64,000 bases of DNA from Zerene cesonia (taxonomy: Eukaryota; Arthropoda; Insecta; Lepidoptera; Pieridae), in the NCBI RefSeq assembly GCF_012273895.1, contig NC_052126.1, positions 5,469,218-5,533,217 on the forward strand, in the 5' to 3' direction. Positions within the stretch are counted from its first letter, which is position 1, and every line of letters starts with the position of its first letter. Below, piece by piece: positions 43,040-54,350 of the stretch. Both the position numbers and the translations under genes were made by a program. The notes under the pieces were generated by a model, which was given only the letters and a program-made list of their open reading frames with translations, did no database searches and was not told the DNA's origin.

Positions 43040-43110
43040 AAACGGGTGTGAGTTACATACATACAAACATACAAGTGAAGCTAATAAAAAAGCGTGTTAA
43101 AAAAAGGGAA
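43040..43110 (+). mobile_element. Right end of the TIR element
   Basis: 'GTTACATACATACAAACATA', 'GTGAAGCTAATAAAAAAGCG' and TGTTAAAAAA, followed by unrelated DNA. Confidence 0.65.
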
Positions 43111-43560
43111 GAAAGAGGTTTTACTGCGAATTTAAAGCGCGCGAAGCCGCAGTCAAAAGCTAGTTATATGTAGAAACATAAAATAAACAATGATGAAAAA
43201 GCGGATTAAGAAGTGCTCATTTGAGACATACGTAAATAAAATCGAACAAATCGCAAAAACTGGCGTCCAATTAAAGAATTGTGTTCGTGTGATAATTGGA
43301 CAAGGTAATCGTGCTGGATTCTTTAAAACAAAATGACTGTGATGAGTTGCGTTTTTAACCGACCGCGGTCGATGTGGGTAATGTTTTTACCTTTATGAAG
43401 TAAGTGAAATAGTTTATATCGTTATGTGTTCATTTAAAATAGCCAATTGTAAACAAAAATGATTATAAATATAGAATAAAAACTAAGAAACACAATAGCG
43501 AGTTTCTTAGATCATCATTAAACAATTATAATTAGGATTACAATATCAACTTATTATATA

Positions 43561-43757
43561 TCCTACTAATATTATAAATGCGAAAGTTTGTAAGGATGTG
43601 TGTGTGTGTGTTTGTTGCTCTTTTACGCAAAAACTGCAAAACCGATTGCAATGAAATTTGGTACGTAGATAGCTGGACAACTGGAATAACATATAGGCAT
43701 CTTTTTATCCCGATATTCCTACGGACTTACGCGGGTGAAACTTATGGGCGCAGCTAG
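43561..43757 (+). mobile_element. Full-length Lep1-type Helitron
   Basis: It runs from TCCTACTAATATTATAAATG to GGGCGCAGCTAG and is inserted between A and T. A small deletion removes part of the terminal CCGCGG hairpin (GTGAAACTTATGGGCGC). Confidence 0.85.
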
Positions 43758-43832
43758 TATATATATAAATTAAAATGTATAGTCATCGATCTTTGTTAAG
43801 CATACAGACTGAATTAAATCTGTCGTTTATAA

Positions 43833-43905
43833 GGGGGCAAAATGGACTATTAAGGAGTCGGTTACATACAAACATACAGGTGAAGCTCATAAATAAACGT
43901 TTTAA
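43833..43905 (+). mobile_element. TIR element right-end fragment
   Basis: 'GGAGTCGGTTACATACAAAC', 'ATACAGGTGAAGCTCATAAA', then TAAACGTTTTAA. Confidence 0.5.
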
Positions 43906-44078
43906 TCATTAAACCTTAATTAAAATACATTAATTTCACATTGTGTATAGTGCGTAAACGTCATCTAAATTAAATTGAATCTCTTATGATATAAATTGAT
44001 CAACCGCTGAAAGGAGACAACATATCGTGACAGTTAATGAAATCGCAGCCCCCAATTAGTGCATTTATAACAAACTAG

Positions 44079-44300
44079 CTTTTCCCCCGCGGCCTCAACT
44101 GCGAAGTTAAAGAAAACATACATCGTAGTCCGCGGTTTTTGTCCCGTAGTTTCCGTTTCAGTGTAATTTCCCAGCTACATTATCCTATGTTCGTGTGTGA
44201 TTTTAAACTATCACTGCACCAAATTTCATTCAAATTTGTTTCTTGAGTAAGAGAAAGAGGCAGACAGATATATATTATCACATTAGAAGAGATTCAATTT
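44079..44300 (-). mobile_element. Decayed Helitron-like element
   Basis: 'CTAGCTTTTCCCCCGCGGCC' followed after 110 bp by 'CACTGCACCAAATTTCATTC'. It is very divergent. Confidence 0.4.
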
Positions 44301-44714
44301 ATACTAGCTATATCAGTCCGCTGTAGTTCCTGATTTTCTATACATACGTACTTTTCTGTCTATAAAAAACATTTCCTAATCAATCTCAGAGCCAAAAGGA
44401 CCAGTCAACAAGCACCGCAGTAGCGACTACCGGCCGTACTTGGCCGGTTTTTTACGCTTAATTCCATGCAGGAAGGGAAGTGGATACTGTGGATACCGTT
44501 ATGCCTCTAAACCTGTGACATCCATTTACATTCTGAACGCGTCGGTCGATAACGAGGCTGGCTGGTGGCTGTGGGTTCGTGTGAAAATATACCCGCTTCC
44601 TCCGGCTTCGCTTGGGATTGTAGGGTGAGTATAATATGTCTAGTCCATGTTGATCGGTGAAGATTTTCTAAGTTATCTATAGTGATCATATAATATCGTA
44701 AAGTTTGTTTGTTT

Positions 44715-44816
44715 AAAGGCACGAATCTTTCAGTTTTAGATAGCCCATTTATTGTGTAAGGCTATATATATGCACATATATATAGCCTTAGGGCGAAGTC
44801 GGGGCGGATCTCTAGT
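44715..44816 (-). mobile_element. Helitron-like fragment containing a perfect palindrome
   Basis: The fragment contains 'AGTTTTAGATAGCCCATTTA' and ends 'GGCGGATCTCTAGT'. At 44757-44790 it holds arms TAAGGCTATATATATG and CATATATATAGCCTTA, exact reverse complements with a 2-nt loop. Confidence 0.7.
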
Positions 44817-45408
44817 GAAAGATAAAACACTTAACTAAAAGCACCATCTCTTATTCAGATAACTTGTTAAAAAAAATAAACGATTTTAATTTATTTATTC
44901 ATTTCACCTTGTATTGGTATATATTTTTTATCACAAGAGCAGTTTTTGAGTTACAGAGAAATAAAGAAACAATAAAATTTTTCATTTTTATTATGTATAT
45001 GTCGCTGCCGAACTCAGTCATTTCATTAATAGCCTCGCCTAGCCTCTTTACTAAACTGCGTCGTTTTCTGCCCGTATGTATGTATGTATGCCGTTAGTAA
45101 CTGCCCGATATCATGATTTGGACTGCCATCCATATCGATGCTTCTAGAATTATCTTTTAGGAATCATATCAAATCCGGTGTAAAAACTCTTTGGATAGTC
45201 TGTAGCTTATAAATAAAAAATATTCATGTGTTGACCTTGACCTAACATTCCCAATTAGTATTGATAATGAAAGGTCAAATTATTGGACTTTTAAATTGTT
45301 TTTTGTACAGATACAAATAGGGTTGTCAATTGATATAAAATAATTTAAACGAAGTTCTCAAAAGCGAAGAAGGTTCTCAATTCGATTATGTTTGAATTAT
45401 ATGGGTTA

Positions 45409-45592
45409 GTAGACGCTCGTCCCGGCTCCGCCCGGGTATCAAGATTCCTGTTTTATCCCAAGGGAGCATTTGATCGGGATGGAAATATCCTGTCTACATA
45501 CTAAATTTCATCAAAATCCGTTAAGCAGTTTCAGCGTGATTGACGGACAAACAACTAAATAACAAACTCACGTTTATTAATAGTATACAGTA
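45409..45592 (-). mobile_element. Helitron-like element
   Basis: 'AGACGCTCGTCCCGGCTCCG', 'CATCAAAATCCGTTAAGCAG' and 'TTTCAGCGTGATTGACGGAC' are the reverse of 48461-48664. Confidence 0.65.
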
Positions 45593-45736
45593 ATTTAAAA
45601 CTACGACAGCGATAGCTAATACGGAATGTATAAGATAGAAAGAGATAGCGACTAAATCAAACTGCAACAATTGCCTTAGTTTGTGTCTCAACAATTTGTG
45701 TGTGCTAATGTGATATCTATCTCTTTTTATTTATAA

Positions 45737-45913
45737 CTAGCATTTCGCCCCGGCTTCACCCGTGATACATATATAGCCTATGTCACTCAGCAAAGTTGCA
45801 GCTTTGTAATGGCAAAGAATTTTTAAAATCGTTACAGTCGTTTTTGAGTATATCCATTACAGACAAACTAACAAACCAAAATACAAATTCTTCCTCTTTA
45901 TAATACTAGTGTA
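45737..45913 (-). mobile_element. Helitron-like element
   Basis: 'CTAGCATTTCGCCCCGGCTT', 'CCTATGTCACTCAGCAAAGT', ending 'CTCTTTATAATACTAGTGTA'. Confidence 0.65.
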
Positions 45914-46086
45914 GATATCATAGCTTCTATCACACTTAAGAAGCGTATAAGACTCCCACAAAGCACTGTGATATCACCATTCAATCTAACAGTTTACGGT
46001 TGCTTAGCAACGGTTAGCCCATAAAACAAGTATTATAACGCCTAGACCTAATTGAAGTGCTAAAACTATATTAAAATTACATTATA

Positions 46087-46286
46087 CTAGCTGCGCCCCG
46101 CGGTTTTACCCGCGTAAGTCCGTATCCCGTAGGAACAACGGGATAAAAAGTTGCCTATATGTTATTCCAGTTGTCCAGCTGTCTACGTACCAAATTTCAT
46201 TGCAATCGGTTCAGTAGTTTTTGCGTGAAAGAGCATCAAACACACACACATCCTTACAAACTTTCGCATTTATAATATTAGTAGGA
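46087..46286 (-). mobile_element. Full-length Lep1-type Helitron
   Basis: CTAGCTGCGCCCCGCGGTTT to ATTAGTAGGA, about 200 bp, with every conserved block intact. Confidence 0.9.
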
Positions 46287-46290
46287 TAGT

Positions 46291-46477
46291 AGGACTAGTA
46301 GGATGTCGCGGACGTATTTTAACCAGCTCCCGTGGACCCTTCACTCAAGTGGCTAGACGGAACACAGTGGGGTTTTGGTCGGTAAGAATCCGACATAACC
46401 CACAGCTCCATCCCCGGGGGCCGTGGGTATCTCTATCTAGCAAGATTTCCCCACTATAAAAAAAGGACTAGTAGGAT
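46291..46477 (+). mobile_element. 5'-truncated non-LTR fragment with 14-bp target site duplication
   Basis: AGGACTAGTAGGAT lies at 46291-46304 and 46464-46477. The 159 bp between are GC-rich, contain 'GGGGTTTTGGTCGGTAAGAA', 'TCCATCCCCGGGGGCCGTGG' and end 'CCCCACTATAAAA'. It landed at the edge of the Helitron that ends at 46286. Confidence 0.75.
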
Positions 46478-46829
46478 AAGTTGTTTGGAAACCAATAAGA
46501 TAAAAAAAACATAAAAAAAAATAACACAAGGTGTCCCAGTAAGTTAGTTCGAACTGTAAATCTCTTCCACTCATGGGTGAACGTCCTGGCAGGACTCGAT
46601 TCTTTGATTGAGACAAACTTGCATTTTAATGACGAGATCCGTTATTTATGACCGCGATTGTACCCAGTTGATGAACTGTTATTAATGGTCGTAAATAGTT
46701 TATTAATTGATGTTATGATTTGAAAATGATTTAAAGGTTGTGGGCTTTGCAATTATAAATATTTTTATTGTGTTTTAAATTATATTAGCAAATGCGGATT
46801 TTTAAACTGAGACTTACGGAGGCCTGTAT

Positions 46830-46988
46830 TTTTTCCTTATCTTTATCAGTCCAATCGTCTATTTCTTATTCATAATACCTCAAAAGCAGACAGCGCATTC
46901 ATAGAGGCACTATATCTGTTCACGGGCGGTGGTGATCGCTTACCATCAGGCGAACCACCAGCTCAGTTGCCCGATATGACGTAAAAAA
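46830..46988 (+). mobile_element. Non-LTR 3' tail / SINE-like repeat
   Basis: 'GTTCACGGGCGGTGGTGATC', 'GCTTACCATCAGGCGAACCA' and 'CCCGATATGACGTAAAAAA'. Confidence 0.7.
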
Positions 46989-47049
46989 GAACTGAACTGA
47001 GGACTCTTTAATTAACTACACGGTGTGGAGTTTCACTGGATAACTATAT

Positions 47050-47250
47050 TTAGCTGCGCCCCGCGGTTTCACCCGCGTAAGTCCGTATCCTGTAGGAATA
47101 TTGGGATAAAAAGTTGCCTATATGATATTCTAGTTGTCCAGCTTTCTACGTACCAAATTTCATTGCAATCGGCTCAGTAGGTTTTGCGTGAAAGAGCAAC
47201 AAACACACATCACATCCTTACAAACTTTCGCATTTATAATATTAGTAGGA
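47050..47250 (-). mobile_element. Full-length Lep1-type Helitron
   Basis: The terminal CTAG is mutated to TTAG, but CTGCGCCCCGCGGTTTCACC and all inner blocks are present up to TATTAGTAGGA. Confidence 0.85.
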
Positions 47251-47319
47251 TAGGATGAAACACAACTTGCTCTTACAGTAAAGTAAATATAGGTCCAACC
47301 ATTTTTTTTTTATTTTTTT

Positions 47320-47475
47320 TTTTATTTATTTATTCTTTATTTTACATATTACCGAAAAGTAAATTGACATCGTAAAAAAAAGACCATGCCGGCACATATG
47401 CACTATAAGGCGGCCATATTGCTCAAGAGCAATCTCTTCCAGGCAACCTTTTTGTAAAGGAATGTTTGACGTGTA
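47320..47475 (-). mobile_element. Non-LTR retrotransposon 3' tail
   Basis: Opens with a T-rich (ATTT)n end, then 'GGCGGCCATATTGCTCAAGA' and 'AATCTCTTCCAGGCAACCTT', the reverse of the CTGGAAGA...GGCCGCC tail. Confidence 0.55.
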
Positions 47476-47793
47476 CGCGATGGCACAAAGCAATAACTAA
47501 TATATTCTGTAGTCGCAAAATGCTCGTTAGAACTGCGTCGAGTTTTCGGATGTTTGTAACACAATCACGCGAAAACAGCTATAACGAAGAGTAGTGACTA
47601 TTAATTAATAATCTTTACGTAAGTTTGTTTGTTTAAGGGGGGGAAATGTCAATTTTGAACATCAGACATTTCAATGTTTGGTTTATGCTAATTTTGATCA
47701 TTTGATATGCGCAGGCGCCTGATATAGAATTAATTAATGCTTAATGTTTGAAATTATGCTAGTTTTCTATTTTACGTCTTTTTTTATAAAATA

Positions 47794-47991
47794 CTAGCTG
47801 CGTTTCGCGGTTTTACCCGCGTAAGTCCGTATCACGTAGGAATATCGGGATAAAGAGTTGCCTATATGTTGTTCCAGTTGTACAGCTAGTTACGTACCAA
47901 ATTTCATTGCAACCGGTTCAGTAGTTTGTGTGAAATAGCAACAAACATACACACATCCTTAAGAACTTTCGCATTTTTAATATTAGTAGGA
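47794..47991 (-). mobile_element. Full-length Lep1-type Helitron
   Basis: CTAGCTGCGTTTCGCGGTTT to TATTAGTAGGA. The hairpin region is partly decayed (GCGTTTCGCGG). Confidence 0.85.
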
Positions 47992-48460
47992 TTTAAGGAC
48001 TGCTAAATATCATAAGGTTTTTACATAACACATTGGTTTGTATACTTTTAATTACTGAAACGATATTGATGAAATTTCTTTTCGTTAATCACAAAATATT
48101 TAGCTGCTTACTACCTGAAAATTTTGTTTTTTCTTAATATTCAGGTTTTCTTTTACAATTCTTGTTTTCTCTTAAAATATGCGATAATACAATACAATAT
48201 ACAATTCTGTGGACACAACAGCAAAACGAAAATTAAATATTTGTTTTTAAATCATTCACTAGATGGCGCTGTAACAAAAATTGAATAAAAGAAATCAAAG
48301 TTCGGTCGGAGCGCAGCTCATGACTTAACTCGCAATTGATTGTGACGGTTTAGTTGCGTTAAATGAACTAGAGTTTAACGGATCACGCCATTAATATGTA
48401 GTGGGAGCGTTATAATGTGTGGCTATGAAACGGGCGGTATTTTAACTAACCGCTTTAATC

Positions 48461-48664
48461 AGACTAATATTATAAATGTGAAGGTTTGTTTGTTTGGATG
48501 TGTGTCCGTTAATCACGCTGAAACTTCTCAACGGATTTTGAGGAAATATGGTACACAGACAGTATGAGCTGACTTGGGTGATAGAATACTTTTTATCCCG
48601 GTTAAATTCTTCCTTGGGATAACAGGAATTTTAATATCCGAGCGGAGTCGGGACGAGCGTCTAG
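48461..48664 (+). mobile_element. Full-length Helitron-like element, second subfamily
   Basis: 'ACTAATATTATAAATGTGAA', 'TCCGTTAATCACGCTGAAAC', 'CTGACTTGGGTGATAGAATA', ending 'GAGTCGGGACGAGCGTCTAG'. Confidence 0.75.
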
Positions 48665-49020
48665 TTTAATATACTTTCAAACTTATATCACACCTAAATT
48701 TAAATTATAGAAACACATAGTAAGAAATCGTATCCAATTTATTGTAAATGTCTATAATTAAGAAAAATCTTGTAATTTGATGAGAAATAAATTTATATCA
48801 TTATAATATTATATTATTATTAATGATACTCTACAAATATGATTATACAAACAAGATAGCCGCACAGAATCAAGCGGCGCCGGGGCGGGAAGTTAGCTAA
48901 TGAGATAACATCTTATATACATTAGTTTAGATTAAAACAAGCCCGGATGTAAGGAACATCGATCATTTACACTTATTATTTAACCGGTTGCGCCGTTATC
49001 GTCGATAAGGTGTATTTTAT

Positions 49021-49172
49021 ACTAGCTTTCGCCCGCGGCTTTGCACGCTTTTTCGGCTTAGTTTAATAGATATTGATATACATATAAATCTTCCTCTTGA
49101 ATCGCTCTATCTATTAAAAAAATCCTCGTCAAAATCCGTTGCGTAGTTTTAAAGATTTAAGCGTACATAGGG
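49021..49172 (-). mobile_element. Helitron-like element, CTAGCTTTCGCCCGCGG family
   Basis: 'CTAGCTTTCGCCCGCGGCTT', 'CTCTTGAATCGCTCTATCTA' and 'AAAATCCGTTGCGTAGTTTT', as in 27022-27237. Confidence 0.7.
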
Positions 49173-49387
49173 ACTTTTTTTAATTGTAATTATCAACTTC
49201 ACAAGTGCTAATTAAAGTTATAATATATGCATTACTTACTTTATAAACAGGCTTCGAAGGTTTATATCTGATATCGTTATCTGAAACAGAATAGAAGTAT
49301 ATTATTATTATATACTTATTGTAGATAATTTCATTAAAGATAACACACACAAAATTTAAGTTACTTTCTTATTGATAAATAGAGTTA

Positions 49388-49598
49388 AAAAAAAGGTGTG
49401 TGTGCGATTCACACGCGATAGACGTGAAACTTTAAATCGACAAAAGAATGAGATGAATATATATAAAACAGTATGTATATTTCTGTCTCATTCTTTGCCA
49501 GCTTCATTCTACACATTTTTGTATTTATGTCTCTCACCTGTCGTTTTTTCCGTTGCATCAGGTTTGAAATCACAACGATTCTAAAGAAGTTTCACTTC
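49388..49598 (-). repeat. Copy 2 of the ~230-bp interspersed repeat
   Basis: Reverse orientation: 'AAAAGGTGTGTGTGCGATTC' to 'GGTTTGAAATCACAACGATT' and 'CTAAAGAAGTTTCACTTC'. Confidence 0.8.
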
Positions 49599-49649
49599 AA
49601 AAAATCGCTTTGATGATAAAACCAACTTAATTCAAACACTTTCTCTTAT

Positions 49650-50025
49650 ACAGAGGATACGTATGGAAATTATTTAATCCTGGCGATTCTAATCAAGATA
49701 ATGAGATATACTCGTTTAATTATTGCATTGTCACCAATCCTACTTCCTACTAACATTATAAATGCGAAAGTTTGTAAGGATGTGTGTGTGTTTGTTGCTC
49801 ATTCACGCAAAAGCTATTAAACCGATTGCAATGAAATTTGGTACGTAGATAGCTAGACAACTGGAATAACATATAGGCAACTTTTTATCTCGATATTTCT
49901 ACGGGATACGGACTTACGCGGGTGAAACCGCAGGGCGCAGCTAGTCCTTGATAATTGTGCAAGTTTTGAATTAAATCAGTCCGTTTAAAGTGGGTTAAAA
50001 TCTAAGACCCTAAATGAAAGTTTTT
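49650..50025 (+). mobile_element. TIR element split by a Lep1-type Helitron
   Basis: The outer element shows 'TAATCCTGGCGATTCTAATC' and, after the insertion, 'GTTTTGAATTAAATCAGTCC' and 'GTTTAAAGTGGG', as in the uninterrupted copy at 56670. The inner element, 49738-49944, runs from TCCTACT to GGGCGCAGCTAG. Confidence 0.7.
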
Positions 50026-50047
50026 TTACTACCTTAAATTTATCCCA

Positions 50048-50190
50048 AACTAGCTTTTGCCTGCTGCTACGCACGCGATACTTTAGGAGTCGTTTATAAT
50101 GGATATGAAAAATAAACATACAAAAAAATCCTCTTGCATCACTCTTTAATTTAAAATAAAAGATCAAAATCCGTTGTAAGCATACATACA
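50048..50190 (-). mobile_element. Helitron-like fragment, CTAGCTTTTGCC family
   Basis: 'CTAGCTTTTGCCTGCTGCTA' and 'CGCACGCGATACTTTAGGAG', ending near 'AAAATCCGTTGTAAGCATAC'. Confidence 0.55.
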
Positions 50191-50239
50191 TAAATGTTAT
50201 TCTGCCTCCCTTTGTACACCTAATATTTATCCTTTACCT

Positions 50240-50375
50240 AAGGGGTTGCCTGGAAGAAATCACTCTAATGTGATAAGGCCGCCCCGTTATACATTATCTT
50301 TAACTATTGTTTATATTTTCTTTTTCTTTTTTCTTCTTTCTATAATTAATGTGTAATAAAAGTGTTAAAATAAAA
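50240..50375 (+). mobile_element. Non-LTR retrotransposon 3' tail
   Basis: 'GGTTGCCTGGAAGAAATCAC', 'AATGTGATAAGGCCGCCCCG', then AATAAAAGTG and TAAAATAAAATAC. Confidence 0.55.
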
Positions 50376-50734
50376 TACATGGTAACAGACGCCAGAAGAC
50401 AGCTTTATATATTGTAGTCATATTTACCGAGTGACATTGGCTATTTTACCCCGGATTTACCCGGCAAATAACTGTGAAGTCATTTAATAGGTACGTAAAG
50501 AGAAATTTAAACCAAATAAATCACAACAGTGAAGGCTACTCCAGCAAATATCAGTCATTATACAAGATACATGGGGAACATTATTTAGTGCTCGGACTAA
50601 TCTTATCCGGCACACGCTTGACCTTATTACGTCTAGTTCAGGTCGTAGGTCAACCTAGATTGTCTAGACTCGAGACCTATCATTTTAGAATAAGTATCAT
50701 ATACGAATGAATATTATACATATACATAAAAAAT

Positions 50735-50945
50735 TGGTCAAGTACGAGTCGGCCTCGCGACGCCGAGGATTGGTTTTTCGATATAAAACAGATTTCGGAT
50801 GAATTAGTAGCTTTTTAATTGACGCTTTATTGATTACGCTTCAATCTGTCTGAAATATTTCATTTGAATTTATCAATGACGATGAAAAGAGGTTAAACCA
50901 AATCTTATTCCACGCGAAATCGCGGCAAAAACCTAGTGCCTAATA
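50735..50945. repeat. Dispersed repeat fragment
   Basis: 'TTGGTCAAGTACGAGTCGGC' and 'CTCGCGACGCCGAGGATTGG' match the reverse of 5085-5145. The right part ends 'CACGCGAAATCGCGGCAAAA', like a Helitron-like hairpin. Confidence 0.4.
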
Positions 50946-50949
50946 CCAT

Positions 50950-52485
50950 ACACATAAGTATAGTTTAAACTTTTAAAGCATAGTTTAAAGCATAGTTTAA
51001 ACTTTAATTATTAATAAGGTTAATTTAATCAAATAAACAATATAAATGTAAACAAATCATATGCTAATTACGGGATCAAAGGTGGATCGACTTTCTCCCG
51101 ATTGCGGATAATTTTGTGAGTTATTTGCGAACTGATAACACGGCCATTGGAAAATTACGTCGGTCACACACGAAACAAGTAATGGGGTACGGTTCGCAGA
51201 AAAATCATTTACCAGAAAATTATAGCAAAAAAAAAAATGTTGAGAAAAAGCTCATAAATAGGACTATGTATGGATTATGGTATGTAATCGATTGGGTCTG
51301 CATTCCTGCAGCGGGAAGGAAAACATTTATTATGCTAATTATTTTTATCCGTTGTTGCAAAAAATCTATCTATCCCATAACTTGACTTTATTAAGATTAA
51401 ACAAACGGAAAAAAATATCTGTGTTTCATTGATTTTTAAATTAAAAAGTTATTCATACTATGTATTAAACTAAAACTCAAACTTTATTTATTCAATTAAA
51501 CTTTTTATAGAAGCACTTTTGAATCATTCATTGAATCATTCATTCAGTCATTACATAGTTTTAACATTTACTATTAATAATATGGATATACACAAACATA
51601 TTTACAACTCTCGTATTTATAATACATTAGCTTTCCGCCCGCGGCTTTAGCCACGTGGATTTCGCTTATATTGCTTTCATCCCCTATTTCAACACCTTTT
51701 ACCCCATTTTTTGCGATAAAATGTATCTTAACATCGATCAAGTCATTCTTTCGTCATTTACAATTATCATTTCAACCTAGCAAAGAAAAAAAAACAAAAA
51801 TTAAGATTTATTTGCTAACGCTAAAAAACACGAATATGATAAATATACTAGATTTTGATTGAATATTTTCAGCTGGCAACAGGTGAATAAATAGAATAAA
51901 GATAAAAATTAGCTTTATTTGCTGACGTTACAATCCAATACACACAAGCAGAACAAAATTACTAGTATTACAATCACGGGCAAAGTCAAGACCTCTCACC
52001 CGGTCAGCGGTAACGGGACGTTTGTTTGTTACGCGTCACCTCGAGAAGTGCTGTGCTTTTGTGGAGTTGATTTTGTTTATATATTAGGTCTTATTAGGTG
52101 CTAGGTAGGTCATCATTTGATAGTTTTTTCGACTGTTTGAAATATTGAAAAAATTTGAATTATCAATGATGAGACAGAACGAACCTTTTTAATTATTTTA
52201 AATATCTTACTTGTATTATAAACGTGAAATTTGTAAGTATGGATGGATGAAATTGGACGTCGGTTAAAAAAACCACACCCGTATTAACGCAATCGGGCTA
52301 ACTAAATAAATATATTAGTAATTGAAATATTCCTTAACTGTCATATGACCTTAGATATCCGTCATATTTACGACCTCTAGGTGCATTGACCCACATTGGA
52401 ATGAGTATGGTATTTAATATTTATTGTATTTCGACTTATTTTACGTGTCAAGGGGATTATTTTTGATTATTGTTGTATTTTTTTA
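50950..52485. other. Non-coding stretch, little recognisable content
   Basis: AT-rich, with a short direct repeat of AGCATAGTTTAAA near 50975-51005 and a Helitron-like end at 51629-51660 (TTAGCTTTCCGCCCGCGGCT). No gene seen. Confidence 0.5.
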
Positions 52486-52652
52486 TGTCATAGTGGACAA
52501 CTGAGCTGGTGGTTCGCCTGATGGTAAGCGATCACCACCGCCCATGAACATTTGTAGAGGCGCTGCCCTCTTTTAATGGGAAAGGGGTAAGGTAATTTAT
52601 CTCTGGATGATGGTATGGACTGGGAAGGGTGAGGAAAAGGAAACGGGCTTTG
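52486..52652 (-). mobile_element. Non-LTR 3' tail / SINE-like repeat
   Basis: 'TTTTATGTCATAGTGGACAA', 'CTGGTGGTTCGCCTGATGGT', 'AAGCGATCACCACCGCCCAT' and a G/A-rich run. Confidence 0.75.
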
Positions 52653-53278
52653 TCTATACTGATAAAACTAACTGCAATGGATAGTTATCCATACTTATAT
52701 AGGGAGTTTTTGTAGGTGCTGGTAGTTTTTGGAGGTCTGTTGTGTTAGAGACATGTGTCCAAAATATATTTTATTACTCAGTTAGTTATTAGTTACCATG
52801 CCAATGATTGAAAGCATTGCAGACGTGGTGAATAAATATGCTATTTCTTTCATACTTCACATAAAATAAGAAGTCGCATGGAAAATTACGGCCAGCTCCC
52901 TGACTATAATTTAAAGAATTTGCTCTTTGACCCGGTGTCATCGCTGACGCAACGCAACAGTCGATGCGTTAGAATTACGCAAGTGACAATTGACAATTTC
53001 GCAACTATGAAGATGAATACTAAATGCCCTTGGTGTGTCGGTAGATTATAAATGGATTCTGGTCCGAGAGCTGGTTGGTAATTTTGTTGAGTACCTATTA
53101 TATTTTATGGCAATTTAAATGTCACGGTTTTAGTGAGATGAATGCTGGAATTAAATAATTTGGTTAGCTTTGTAACTGAATAAGAGATTTGAATGGAGAC
53201 ATCATAAATGTAAGTTAATATTGAGATTCTAGCAGTACTAGTTGTTTTTAGTAACTCCTAGTAGTACTTCGTAGTTTT

Positions 53279-54278
53279 NNNNNNNNNNNNNNNNNNNNNN
53301 NNNNNNNNNNNNNNNNNNNNNNNNNNNNNNNNNNNNNNNNNNNNNNNNNNNNNNNNNNNNNNNNNNNNNNNNNNNNNNNNNNNNNNNNNNNNNNNNNNNN
53401 NNNNNNNNNNNNNNNNNNNNNNNNNNNNNNNNNNNNNNNNNNNNNNNNNNNNNNNNNNNNNNNNNNNNNNNNNNNNNNNNNNNNNNNNNNNNNNNNNNNN
53501 NNNNNNNNNNNNNNNNNNNNNNNNNNNNNNNNNNNNNNNNNNNNNNNNNNNNNNNNNNNNNNNNNNNNNNNNNNNNNNNNNNNNNNNNNNNNNNNNNNNN
53601 NNNNNNNNNNNNNNNNNNNNNNNNNNNNNNNNNNNNNNNNNNNNNNNNNNNNNNNNNNNNNNNNNNNNNNNNNNNNNNNNNNNNNNNNNNNNNNNNNNNN
53701 NNNNNNNNNNNNNNNNNNNNNNNNNNNNNNNNNNNNNNNNNNNNNNNNNNNNNNNNNNNNNNNNNNNNNNNNNNNNNNNNNNNNNNNNNNNNNNNNNNNN
53801 NNNNNNNNNNNNNNNNNNNNNNNNNNNNNNNNNNNNNNNNNNNNNNNNNNNNNNNNNNNNNNNNNNNNNNNNNNNNNNNNNNNNNNNNNNNNNNNNNNNN
53901 NNNNNNNNNNNNNNNNNNNNNNNNNNNNNNNNNNNNNNNNNNNNNNNNNNNNNNNNNNNNNNNNNNNNNNNNNNNNNNNNNNNNNNNNNNNNNNNNNNNN
54001 NNNNNNNNNNNNNNNNNNNNNNNNNNNNNNNNNNNNNNNNNNNNNNNNNNNNNNNNNNNNNNNNNNNNNNNNNNNNNNNNNNNNNNNNNNNNNNNNNNNN
54101 NNNNNNNNNNNNNNNNNNNNNNNNNNNNNNNNNNNNNNNNNNNNNNNNNNNNNNNNNNNNNNNNNNNNNNNNNNNNNNNNNNNNNNNNNNNNNNNNNNNN
54201 NNNNNNNNNNNNNNNNNNNNNNNNNNNNNNNNNNNNNNNNNNNNNNNNNNNNNNNNNNNNNNNNNNNNNNNNNNNNNN
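53279..54278. other. Assembly gap of exactly 1000 N
   Basis: Placeholder gap; its right flank is the inverted copy of the left flank of the second gap. Confidence 0.98.
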
Positions 54279-54350
54279 AAATTATTTTATAGTTTTTAGT
54301 TTGATGTGCTTGAAAAGCGTGTTTTTTAGTTTTTTAAAACTATTTTTATT
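54279..54350 (-). mobile_element. TIR element end emerging from the gap
   Basis: 63 bases (54279-54341) equal the reverse complement of 41960-42022, including GAAAAGCGTGTTTTTTAGTT. Confidence 0.7.
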
